This document shows positions 7,832 to 15,845 of a stretch of DNA of 64,000 nucleotides, one piece after another. A model generated the notes under the pieces. The model was not told the origin of the DNA, ran no database searches, and saw only the letters and a program-made list of their open reading frames with translations. The translations under genes were made by a program, and so were the position numbers. The stretch covers positions 62,001 through 126,000 of the forward strand of contig JACTMJ010000024.1 in assembly GCA_014584705.1 (NCBI GenBank). The letters are read 5' to 3'. This DNA is from Acidobacteriota bacterium. Lineage in GTDB: Bacteria; Acidobacteriota; Terriglobia; Bryobacterales; Bryobacteraceae. The first letter of the stretch is position 1. Each line of letters starts with the position of its first letter.

Positions 7832-10003
7832 ATGCCTAATCGCGTTCCATGCATGGTGGCGTATACCCTGGCCGCTATTCTGGGGCTGGCGGTCTGCCTG
7901 AGTATTTACGGCGTTCCGTTTGTGGTGGGAACGAGCCCGTTCTGGCAAGCACCAAATGCGGACCAGATGCAGGCGCTCACAGGCTGGTACGGCTTCGCGC
8001 ACGACTCGTGGCGCCTACCGCTGTTCGACGTGAAGACGCTCCGCTATCCGGAAGGCGCAAATATCATCTTCACCGACAGCATTCCGCTGCTGGCCCTCCT
8101 GATGAAACCGTTGGCTCCGTTCCTCCCGGCCGGATTCCATTACTTCGGATGGTGGTTCGCACTCTGCTTTGTGCTGCAATCCGTGGCCGCGGTGGCACTG
8201 CTTCGAGAGTGGGGAGTTCGGGACTGGCTCGGCCTGTGCGCGGGAGCCGTGCTTGCGCTCTCCACGCCTTCCTGGCTGATTCGCCACAACCACATGGCGC
8301 TGTGCGGCCACTTCGTGGTGATTTTTGGGATTCTGCTCTACACCCGCACGCAACGGACAGAGACCCCAGGGAGAATGAGCGCCGCGTGGACCGCGCTCGC
8401 GATTGCCAGCCTGCTCATCCACATCTATCTGCTCGCGATGGTGATGGCATTGCTGGCAGCGGCGACGGTGCAACGGGCCTGGAGCCGCCGAAGACAACTG
8501 CGCATTGAGTGGAAGATGCTTCTGGCGATTCCACTGCTGGCCGCTAGCGGCGTGCTGGGCGTTGCGCTGCTGAGCGGCCACTTTCGGGGTGAGGCCGTCG
8601 AGGATGCGAGCAAGGGATATGGAAAATACAGCATGAACCTGCTGCAGCCGTGGTATCCGCAGGGTTCCTTGCAACTGCCGCTACCGCTGCCTGTGTTCGA
8701 CGCCACCGGGGGCCAGTACGAGGGCTTCAACTATCTCGGTGCGGGTTCGTTGTTCCTCGCCCTGATGACGTTCGCGTTCGCGGGCAGGCAGTGGAAGCCG
8801 GCGCTCCGGCGCAATGCATTCCTGCTGCTGGCACTGGCGCTGCTCACGCTCTTCGCCCTCTCGAACCGCGTGTACTGGGGAAAGACAGCGGTACTCAAGT
8901 ATCGCATTCCGTATCGCATCGAAAAGCCCGTTGAGATCTTCCGCTCCAGCGGCCGCTTCTTCTGGCCGGCGGGCTACGTTTTTGTGCTGGGATCGTTGGC
9001 ACTGCTTTCGCGGGAACGGCGGGCGCGACGGTGGCTGGGTGCGGTGCTGATTGCCGCACCGCTCATTCAATGGATTGATGCGGCCCCGGCGCGTTCGTTT
9101 CCTTACGAAGACACGCGAACCCTTCCGCCTTCGCCGCTCTCAGCCCAGATGTGGGAACCAATCATCGTGGAGCACAAGCTCGTGCGCGTATTCCCGGGCT
9201 TTTTCTGCGGCCCCGCGGAGAACCACCGGCTGAGCCAGGAATTGCAGTTGTTCTCCGCCCGCTCCGGCATCCCGATCAGCACGGTGTTCATGGCCCGGCA
9301 GGTGGAGGATTGCGCCGTTGAGAGGGAACGTGTTGAAACTCTCAAGCCGGGAGAACAAGAGTTGGTGATCTATCTACAGCCATTCGGCTGGCCGAACGCC
9401 GCTATCGCTTTCCCCGATCCGGCGGCGTGCCGGGAGTTTCCCTTTGGTCTCGCGTGCTCGAAGCGCTTCCGGGAGACAGCCATTGCGGGACTTCGCCACG
9501 CAGACCCGACGGAGAGCTACTTCCGGCAGGTCGACACGCACCTGCCACCGCCGCCCGCCATTGAGCCGGGCCGGCGCATTGAGATGGCGGGTATTGAGAG
9601 CGTTCCTCCAATACTGGGAGCCGGCTGGTATCCACCGGAGCACGACGGTGTGTGGATGCGGGGCGCACGCGCGCTGCTTCGATTTCGAGCGGGTGCGAAC
9701 GGGAAACCCGGGATGCGCTTCCACTTCCGCGCGAAGGCCTTCCTCTCCCCACGCCACCCGCAACGGACACTCACGATCTCAGCGAACGGCGTTCGCCTGC
9801 AAGCACTGCCCATCAATACCTGGGAAGCGGTGGACCGCGAGGTGCAAATTCCCGCCGCGCTGCTCTCCGCGCAGAGTGTCCTGCGGATCGAGTTCGAGAT
9901 TGACCCGGTGAGTTCGCCGGCCGCTGACGGCGTTAGCGACGACCGACGAGAGTTGGGGATTCAACTGCAACGGTTGTGGTTCAACCGGGAACCATCCCGG
10001 TAG
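7832..10003 (+). CDS. Large membrane protein, DUF6311-like
   Basis: A 723-aa polytopic membrane protein. The first half has about 10 hydrophobic helices; the last third (from about residue 460) is soluble and beta-rich, presumably extracytoplasmic. The N-terminal periplasmic loop carries NADQMQALTGWYGFAHDSWRLP and then a FTDSIPLLALLMKPLAPFLP helix. This arrangement resembles the DUF6311 family and the wider GT-C glycosyltransferase/YfhO-like fold, where such a first loop holds acidic catalytic or metal-binding residues. I recognise the architecture, not a defined reaction; lipid-linked sugar transfer to envelope glycans is a guess. It follows pgm closely, which supplies glucose 1-phosphate, a compatible context. 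It converges with the PIG-L gene with 25 bases between stops. Confidence 0.75.
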   Translation: MPNRVPCMVAYTLAAILGLAVCLSIYGVPFVVGTSPFWQAPNADQMQALTGWYGFAHDSWRLPLFDVKTLRYPEGANIIFTDSIPLLALLMKPLAPFLPAGFHYFGWWFALCFVLQSVAAVALLREWGVRDWLGLCAGAVLALSTPSWLIRHNHMALCGHFVVIFGILLYTRTQRTETPGRMSAAWTALAIASLLIHIYLLAMVMALLAAATVQRAWSRRRQLRIEWKMLLAIPLLAASGVLGVALLSGHFRGEAVEDASKGYGKYSMNLLQPWYPQGSLQLPLPLPVFDATGGQYEGFNYLGAGSLFLALMTFAFAGRQWKPALRRNAFLLLALALLTLFALSNRVYWGKTAVLKYRIPYRIEKPVEIFRSSGRFFWPAGYVFVLGSLALLSRERRARRWLGAVLIAAPLIQWIDAAPARSFPYEDTRTLPPSPLSAQMWEPIIVEHKLVRVFPGFFCGPAENHRLSQELQLFSARSGIPISTVFMARQVEDCAVERERVETLKPGEQELVIYLQPFGWPNAAIAFPDPAACREFPFGLACSKRFRETAIAGLRHADPTESYFRQVDTHLPPPPAIEPGRRIEMAGIESVPPILGAGWYPPEHDGVWMRGARALLRFRAGANGKPGMRFHFRAKAFLSPRHPQRTLTISANGVRLQALPINTWEAVDREVQIPAALLSAQSVLRIEFEIDPVSSPAADGVSDDRRELGIQLQRLWFNREPSR

Positions 10004-10028
10004 ATCGGGTTCGCGGCGCAGTACACCG

Positions 10029-10775
10029 TTAAAATCCGAACGGCGTCATGGCGTTGAGCGGCAGGCTCGAATAAAACGGCTCGCCGAATTGCAACCCGGC
10101 TCCCACCCCATAAGCGACCGCGATGCCGGTGACACAAGCGCCGACCCGCGATTCGGTGGGGAACTCCAGGGGATCGTCGAAGCCTTCCCGGATCCCCTCG
10201 GTTTCGAACTGGGAACGGTAGGCCAGCAAGGCGGCAATCTTGGCTTCAATGTGCCGGGCGGTGAGGGGCATCACGAGGGAAGGCGCGGCGGGCACGTCCG
10301 GCGCTCCCTGGAGGATTTGCGCGGGGCGATGGGGCGGAAGATCGTCATCGAGTTTCGGCCAACCCGCGGCATAGCAGGCATCGCGCAGCATTTCCCAGGT
10401 GTAGCGATGATCCGGGTGCCGGCGTTCGGGGTGCGGGCCAAGAACCAGGCGCGGTTGGAGGCTTCGCAGAATGCCCGCGAGCGTCATCCGCGCCATGATG
10501 TTGTTTTCGAGCCGTCCATCGGGGAGGCCGAGATTCCCCCGCCAGGCAACTCTCAGAATCTTTGCTGCTTCGGCGGCCTCTTCCACACGCTGCTGGGGGA
10601 TTCCGCGAGAACTCATGTCGCCGGTGCTCAGGTCCAGGATGCCCGTGCGCTTGCCCTGCTCCGCGAAAGAGAGCAGTGTGCCACCGCAGAACCATTCGGC
10701 GTCCTTCGGGTGCGCGGCGACTGCTAACACATCGAGCGCGGCGACATCAGAAACATCCAGGGTCGGGTAAAACAT
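10029..10775 (-). CDS. PIG-L deacetylase, BshB1-like, with altered catalytic motif
   Basis: A 248-aa zinc-deacetylase-fold protein of the PIG-L/LmbE family, most like BshB1, which deacetylates GlcNAc-malate in bacillithiol synthesis. Family marks are the N-terminal VLAVAAHPKDAEWFCGGTL, LDLSTGDMSSRG, GNLGLPDGRL, and a second zinc site RRHPDHRYTWEMLRDACYAAG. In the first motif the usual AHPDD/AHRDD reads AHPKD. The zinc-binding His and second Asp are kept, but the first Asp, the general base in characterised relatives, is Lys (codon AAG, read directly). Activity is therefore doubtful or altered. The start codon overlaps the rhomboid stop by one base (TAATG), so the two are translationally coupled. 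No glycosyltransferase bshA or ligase bshC is visible nearby. Confidence 0.85.
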   Translation of the reverse strand: MFYPTLDVSDVAALDVLAVAAHPKDAEWFCGGTLLSFAEQGKRTGILDLSTGDMSSRGIPQQRVEEAAEAAKILRVAWRGNLGLPDGRLENNIMARMTLAGILRSLQPRLVLGPHPERRHPDHRYTWEMLRDACYAAGWPKLDDDLPPHRPAQILQGAPDVPAAPSLVMPLTARHIEAKIAALLAYRSQFETEGIREGFDDPLEFPTESRVGACVTGIAVAYGVGAGLQFGEPFYSSLPLNAMTPFGF

Positions 10776-11443
10776 TATTGCGTCCAGTCAATCTCAGGGC
10801 GGAGGTGCAAAGGCTGCGTCTTGAAAAGGCGGATCAGCAGGAAGCCGGCGACGAATCCGCCAATGTGCGCAAACCAGGCAGTGCCGCTCGCGATCGCGGA
10901 TTGTCCCGCGGCGAAGGTACCGCTGACCACCTGAATCAATAACCAATAGGCCAGAAGGAAGGGAGCCGGAATCTCGATGGTGGTAATGAAAATGAAGATC
11001 GGCACCAGCGTCAAGATGCGGCTGCGCGGGAACTTGGCCATATACGCACCCATGACACCGGCAATTGCACCGCTCGCTCCGAGCGTGGGAACGGGAGATC
11101 CGATGCTCATTGCGAGATGCGCCAATGCGGAGAGCACGCCGCAGAGAAGGTAGAAGCCGAGAAACCGCTTGTGACCCAGAATATCTTCCACGTTATCGCC
11201 AAAGATCCAGAGGAACCACATATTGCCGATGATGTGAAGCCAGCCGCCGTGCAGAAACATGGAGGTCGCCAGGGAGTGCAGGGAGAGACGATCCGGCACA
11301 AGCGCCCAAGTGAGGATGAAGCGTTCGAGCGCCTCCGGCGGCAGCAGCAACTGGTAGAGAAACACGAAGGCGTTGATGGCAACAAGCGCCATGACGACGT
11401 ATGGCTTGGAGTAACTTCGCTCCGTATCTCGAAGGGGAATCAT
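10775..11443 (-). CDS. Rhomboid-family intramembrane serine protease
   Basis: A 222-aa inner-membrane protease with about six transmembrane helices, the core rhomboid length. Helix 4 carries the nucleophile motif GASGAIAG; helix 6 carries the catalytic His in WFAHIGGFVAG. The L1 loop has the typical SMFLHGGWLHIIGNMWFLWIFGDNVED, including the HxxxN oxyanion residues. All catalytic residues are present, so it should be active, cleaving single-pass membrane proteins near or in the membrane. Its place between a PfkB kinase and a PIG-L deacetylase gives no obvious substrate. It ends on the start codon of the deacetylase gene and begins 12 bases after the kinase gene. Confidence 0.94.
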   Translation of the reverse strand: MIPLRDTERSYSKPYVVMALVAINAFVFLYQLLLPPEALERFILTWALVPDRLSLHSLATSMFLHGGWLHIIGNMWFLWIFGDNVEDILGHKRFLGFYLLCGVLSALAHLAMSIGSPVPTLGASGAIAGVMGAYMAKFPRSRILTLVPIFIFITTIEIPAPFLLAYWLLIQVVSGTFAAGQSAIASGTAWFAHIGGFVAGFLLIRLFKTQPLHLRPEIDWTQ

Positions 11444-11455
11444 GCTGAAGGTTTG

Positions 11456-12427
11456 CTACGCATTGGACTCGCGGGCGCGCAAAGCGATCTCTTTGTTGCT
11501 TCGACGTTCCCCGCGCGCGATCAGGTTGCGTGCGGCCGCCTCCGTGGAGATACCGCCGCGCGCTCCGATGGCTGTGCAATTCAGCGCCGCCAAGGCGTTC
11601 GAAAATTCGAGCGCCTCGGCGATGGGCATTCCCTTCAGCAGCGCATAGCAGAAGCCCCCGTGGAAGATATCGCCCGCCCCGGTCGTATCCTCGCAACTCA
11701 CAACAAATGCGGGCGAGTAGTGAAATTTCCCCTCCAACAGCGCGAGCGCTCCGTATGCGCCGAGCGTCATCGCCGCCATCCGCATGCCGTAGGTTTTCTG
11801 CATCAGGCTGAGCGCGGTGAACGGATCCTTTTCATTTGTCCAGGCGGTGGGGAACTCCGAACTGGTGATGAGGTAATCCACGTTCGGGAGCACCTCCTCA
11901 AAGCCGTGATAGATGGTATCGACATCCACAGTGACGGGAATCCGATGCTTGCGGGCGATTGCCGCAGCCTTCGCCACGGCTGCGGTATCGTGGCCATCGA
12001 TGTGCAGGAGGCGCGTATTGGTGATCATCTCCTCCTTGATGTCGGCTGCTTCGAGCCGCAGGCAGTCACCGCGCTGCCAGAGAACGGTGCGCTCGCCGGT
12101 GGACTTGTCGATGAGGATATACGCCGTCTGGTTGGGGCAGTTGGATACGACCTTCACGTCGCTGATATCGATGCCCGAGGCCTCCAGACTCTCCATCTGG
12201 ATCCTGCCCCGCAGATCGTCGCCTACAGTGCCGATATACTTCGTGCGCAAATCCAGCCGGGCGCACTGCACCATGGCGCTGGCCACCTGCCCACCGGGGC
12301 TATACATTTCCTCGTCGAACGCGATCTTGCCCGCGTAGGCGGGGAACTTCGGCAACAGGATGAGTGTGTCGGTGGCATTACCGGTGACGTCGAACTCGGG
12401 CATACGCTGAGAGGGTACCATACGCAT
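11456..12427 (-). CDS. PfkB-family carbohydrate kinase
   Basis: A 323-aa ribokinase-fold kinase. The N-terminal substrate motif is PGGQVASAMVQCARLD (the family's GG signature), and the C-terminal ATP/anion-hole motif is TTGAGDIFHGGFCYALL, with the catalytic Asp. It phosphorylates a sugar, nucleoside or related alcohol; the substrate is unknown. It lies in a minus-strand run: SDR (19 bases upstream), this kinase, rhomboid, PIG-L. A dehydrogenase plus kinase pair would fit sugar catabolism. The start is uncertain: ATGs at 12427, 12421 and 12403 are all possible and none has a strong ribosome-binding site. Confidence 0.88.
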   Translation of the reverse strand: MRMVPSQRMPEFDVTGNATDTLILLPKFPAYAGKIAFDEEMYSPGGQVASAMVQCARLDLRTKYIGTVGDDLRGRIQMESLEASGIDISDVKVVSNCPNQTAYILIDKSTGERTVLWQRGDCLRLEAADIKEEMITNTRLLHIDGHDTAAVAKAAAIARKHRIPVTVDVDTIYHGFEEVLPNVDYLITSSEFPTAWTNEKDPFTALSLMQKTYGMRMAAMTLGAYGALALLEGKFHYSPAFVVSCEDTTGAGDIFHGGFCYALLKGMPIAEALEFSNALAALNCTAIGARGGISTEAAARNLIARGERRSNKEIALRARESNA

Positions 12428-12446
12428 TCACCGGGAAACCGGAGCG

Positions 12447-13217
12447 CTAAAGGCTGCGCAGATGGAATCCGCCATCGACGTTCAGCACCTGACCGGTGGA
12501 ATAATCGAGCAAGCCGTCGGCAATTGCCCGCACGGCTTTGGCGATATCCGAGGCTTCTCCCATCCGGCGCTGGGGGAGCAATCCGTTCGCGATCTTCTCT
12601 TCGTAGATCTGCTCCACTTTCGCGATCATGTCGGTGCGAATGACCCCGGGCTGGATCTCGAACACGGGCACTCCATGCGCGGCCAGGCGATTCGCCCAAA
12701 GCGCCACCGCCATGCTGAGACCGGCCTTGGAGATGCAGTATTCCCCCCGATTCACCGAGGCGGTGAAAGAGGAAATGGAAGTGACGAAGACGATGCGCCC
12801 ACGTCCGGACTCCTTCATCCATCGGGCCGCGAGTTGCGTCAGAAAATACGGACCCTTCAGATTGGTCTCAATCACCTCGTCGAAAATCTCCGGCTTCGCA
12901 TCGAGAATGTCAGCGCGTTCGCGCGGAGCGATGCCGGCGTTGTTCACGAGCAGATCGAGATGCTCTCCCCTGGAGCGAGCCAGTTCGATGAGAGCCGCCC
13001 GGTCTTCCGGCGAGGAGATGTCGGATTGGACGATCTCGCAGCCGGTTTCCGCTCGCAAACTTTCCGCCGCTTCCCGATTCCCGCGATAGGTGGCAATAAC
13101 CTGATGGGTTCGGGCAAGTTCGATGACAATGCCGCGACCGATGCCGCGGCCGCCTCCGGTGACAATAGCCGTTGGTTTCGAAATGGGACCAATCCTCCTG
13201 AACCGGCGCGCGTTCAC
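12447..13217 (-). CDS. SDR oxidoreductase (3-ketoacyl-ACP reductase-like), possible ATT start
   Basis: A FabG-type classical SDR. The cofactor motif TGGGRGIGRG, the NNAG strand, the active-site Ser of FVTSISSFTAS, YCISK (Tyr and Lys) and VLNVDGGFHLRSL at the C terminus are all present. The enzyme should use NAD(P)H; the Thr-Tyr-Arg after strand 2 (ATYRGN) suggests NADP. The first conventional start is GTG at 13217 (256 aa), which has no ribosome-binding site. A perfect AGGAGG at 13194-13199 lies 9 bases before an in-frame ATT (13182-13184). Starting there would give SKPTAIVTGGG and 245 aa, the normal family length, so a rare ATT start is plausible. It is the first gene of the run that continues through PfkB, rhomboid and PIG-L. 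Confidence 0.88.
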   Translation of the reverse strand: MNARRFRRIGPISKPTAIVTGGGRGIGRGIVIELARTHQVIATYRGNREAAESLRAETGCEIVQSDISSPEDRAALIELARSRGEHLDLLVNNAGIAPRERADILDAKPEIFDEVIETNLKGPYFLTQLAARWMKESGRGRIVFVTSISSFTASVNRGEYCISKAGLSMAVALWANRLAAHGVPVFEIQPGVIRTDMIAKVEQIYEEKIANGLLPQRRMGEASDIAKAVRAIADGLLDYSTGQVLNVDGGFHLRSL

Positions 13218-13307
13218 CGCGTGCCCTCCTCTCGATCATACATTGGCGAGGGGGGATTCCATCCGTGCAACGCCCCTGGATCGAGACGGAATTGGAGCGA
13301 ATCCTGC

Positions 13308-14705
13308 CTAGCGCTTGTTTGCCGGACGGATAACGCGCAGGCTCACGAGCCCGTCGACCGGGATCCGGATGGCTTCCGCGCCAGAAAGCACCTGCACACC
13401 GTTCCCACTGGAGCCGTTTCGAAGCGCGTCGCCGGGTTGCGTCATCAGTTCCGCCGCGAGCGGCAGATTTCGATTGTCCACCCGATAGGAAACGGCTTCG
13501 AGCGAGAAGAGCGCAATGCCTGATCCTCGCGCGGGCGGCAACTTGACGAGGCGAAGCATGACATCGGCACCCTTGGGGACGGGAACGCCGCCAGAAACAA
13601 GCGGACTCTCAAGGCTGGCCCGGAACACCTCACCGGGGTGATGGATGGCGGTATTGATCGCTTCCACCATGCGCACGCGGAACAGCGTGCCGGTGGCTAC
13701 GGTGGCGTTCTCCGGTTGCGCGCGTTCGGACGCAGCGCCATCCGACACTTTGGGTTGCGCGGGTGCGGGCGCAGTGACCGGAGAGGGAGGATGTTCGATC
13801 ACGGATTGCACCGCAGCCGGAGCGGGCGATGCCGTTCCGGCTTGCGAGTGGCTCGGCTGTGCAGATCCCGATGCCTGTGACGCCGTATTCGCGGAACTGG
13901 GTGTCGCGGCGCTTCCGCCCGCGGCGTCCCGTCCGGAAACCCTTGCATTCGAAGCTGTCCGCGCCACGCTCCGGGCTGTCTCCACGGTCGATTCCACCGC
14001 TTGCGCATTCGAGACTACAGGAGCAACGACGCCCGCCGCCGGGGATGCCGCCCCTACCGCCGCCTGCTGCGCGATGCCCACCGCCTGCTGAGCCGCTCCG
14101 CTCGCGGCGGCAGCGGGATCCGCAGCCACGCTCGCAGCCTGATTGGCCGCCGTTACCGCTTGATTCGCGGTATTTGAAACCTTCTGTGCAGTCTGCGCCG
14201 CACTGCCGACAGCGGGCGGCGGAGTCTTCGCCGCGTTCGCCGCGTCGCTCGCACGACTTAGGCCCGAGGGTTTGCCGAACCGTCCCATTTTTGGCGCTTG
14301 GCCAGGTGCTTTTATCGCTGAAGTAGCGCCCTTGGCCTTGGCCGCCGCCTCTTCTGCTCTAGCCGCGGCTTTCTCCGCCTCTTTCTTCGCCTTTTCGGCC
14401 TCCTTGGCCATTTTCGTGGCCTGCTCTTCCGCCTTCTTGCGTGCCTTCTCTTCTTCCTTGGCCTTCTTGGGATCGATCTTCTCTGGAGGAACCGCTCCGG
14501 CTAAGCCGCCGCCAAAACTGAGCGAATCCACTTCGGAGATGGGGAACATCTCGATCTTGTTGTTCACTTCCATTCGGATGGTGCGCGCATCACCGCCCAG
14601 GAAGGTGCCCGTGATCACCTTGCCGTCGAGCAACTTCAGCGTGTCCGCGAATGCACCGCATTGAAGGGCAAGCGTTAGCCCGAGCGGGAGCAGCCAGCGT
14701 CTCAT
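13308..14705 (-). CDS. Secreted coiled-coil, Ala-rich protein of unknown function
   Basis: A 465-aa protein, start at ATG 14705 (GGAGGAGG about 10 bases upstream). Residues 1-20 (RRWLLPLGLTLALQCGAFA) form a signal peptide. About residues 21-70 form a small beta domain (TLKLLDGKVITGTFLGGDARTI-like). Residues about 80-125 are a charged Lys/Glu/Ala coiled coil with KKAEEQ/KAKKEAEKAAA repeats. A long Ala/Gln/Ser/Pro-rich linker follows. The C-terminal 110 residues form an ordered domain (TLFRVRMVEAINTAIHHPG...VPVPKGADVMLRLVKL) of a type I associate with periplasmic proteins of Acidobacteria, somewhat like VirB10/TrbI C-terminal barrels. Function is unknown; a periplasm-spanning structural or anchoring role fits the layout but is inference. 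Confidence 0.78.
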   Translation of the reverse strand: MRRWLLPLGLTLALQCGAFADTLKLLDGKVITGTFLGGDARTIRMEVNNKIEMFPISEVDSLSFGGGLAGAVPPEKIDPKKAKEEEKARKKAEEQATKMAKEAEKAKKEAEKAAARAEEAAAKAKGATSAIKAPGQAPKMGRFGKPSGLSRASDAANAAKTPPPAVGSAAQTAQKVSNTANQAVTAANQAASVAADPAAAASGAAQQAVGIAQQAAVGAASPAAGVVAPVVSNAQAVESTVETARSVARTASNARVSGRDAAGGSAATPSSANTASQASGSAQPSHSQAGTASPAPAAVQSVIEHPPSPVTAPAPAQPKVSDGAASERAQPENATVATGTLFRVRMVEAINTAIHHPGEVFRASLESPLVSGGVPVPKGADVMLRLVKLPPARGSGIALFSLEAVSYRVDNRNLPLAAELMTQPGDALRNGSSGNGVQVLSGAEAIRIPVDGLVSLRVIRPANKR

Positions 14706-14918
14706 TCTCCGAGCCTCCTCCGGAAGGGCGCCTCTCTTTGAGAACGCGGCTTGCGCCCTCCCCCTTCCAGTCATCTAATCCATTTTGCGGCGAATTCTTA
14801 CCTGATGTGCCGACCGTTTCCCGACGTAAACGGACGGCTGAAAAACACAGCGCGCGTCCGGACAAAGATCCCGCTATTGAATTATTCGTATTTGGACGCC
14901 GAGCCGGCTCTTTGGCGT

Positions 14919-15845
14919 TTAGTCGGCGTGCTTAATCACAACCTGGCGGGCAAGCTCTTCGTCCACTTTGTGAGGATCAGCGGCTTGTTCGCGATGACGC
15001 TGAAGCAACACGCTCAGAATGCTTTTCCCGCGCTCAAACGCTTCCTTGAAGGCGGACTTCCGTTCGCTTTCCGTGTATGCGTAACCCATGCGGTAAAAGC
15101 GCTCGAAGCTTTTGCCGATGACCCAGGTGCCCGCATAGGCGATGGCTGCCTTCGGGATGACGCCGCCACCGAACGGAATCTTCCCGACGGCTTCCCGCGC
15201 GATCGCCCTCCAGCCAAAGGCCGCGGCAATAATGGAGGCTATCTGTGAGCGCTGCTCCTGGAAACCGACGGGATGGCCGCTGGCGGCCGCGATGAGAAAC
15301 GCCATGCGGATCTGATTTGCGGTGAGGACCGCGCTATCCGAGGCAAATTCACCCACCGCCCAGGGAACCAACAACGGACTGGGGACGATGTTCGGAAGAG
15401 CGGTCACGACGCTGAACCAGCCGTTCGCCGTTGAGACTTTGCTGATGGTATCGGCCACCACGGGCGCTCGGAACGGCGCGAAAGTCCGTGCCAGAGCGAG
15501 ATCCAACTCCGGCCGGGCCGCGAGAATCTCGCGCACTGTTCCGGCGGGATCGTAGGTGTAGAACGTGAATCCGGTTGGGGCATGGATGATGCCTTGCTCG
15601 TAGACTTCGATCTCCGCGGAGACGGGGGCGCGGGGATCCGTCGCTCGATAGATACTGGCGAAGATTCTCTCGCGACGTCGCTCGGAGAAGGAATCCGGTA
15701 CGAAGAACGCCTCCATCTCGCGATAGCTTTGTTCCGAGTTCGCATGAAGCACGATTCGCGCCGGACGATCCGCGATTTCGCGAACTTCCGCCGGATTCAA
15801 CGTCGAAAGCGCTTTGCGGATCTGAGTGAGTATGTTGCCTGCCAC
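14919..15845 (-). CDS. DUF697-domain membrane protein
   Basis: About 308 aa. The second half matches the DUF697/YcjF pattern: PNIVPSPLLVPWAVGEF, then TANQIRMAFLIAAASGHPVG, a hydrophobic IASIIAAAFGWRAI stretch and the Gly/Pro-rich IPFGGGVIPKAAIAYAGTW. This domain is usually attached to, or next to, Era/YeeP-type GTPases; here no GTPase is fused. The first half is soluble with no recognisable motif. I chose GTG at 15845 because GGGGGAAA precedes it by 8 bases; an upstream GTG at 15878 has no ribosome-binding site. Either way the gene overlaps the 3' end of the nuclease-like gene by 49-82 bases in another frame, implying coupled translation. The C-terminal tail is charged and Gln/His-rich. Confidence 0.78.
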   Translation of the reverse strand: MAGNILTQIRKALSTLNPAEVREIADRPARIVLHANSEQSYREMEAFFVPDSFSERRRERIFASIYRATDPRAPVSAEIEVYEQGIIHAPTGFTFYTYDPAGTVREILAARPELDLALARTFAPFRAPVVADTISKVSTANGWFSVVTALPNIVPSPLLVPWAVGEFASDSAVLTANQIRMAFLIAAASGHPVGFQEQRSQIASIIAAAFGWRAIAREAVGKIPFGGGVIPKAAIAYAGTWVIGKSFERFYRMGYAYTESERKSAFKEAFERGKSILSVLLQRHREQAADPHKVDEELARQVVIKHAD

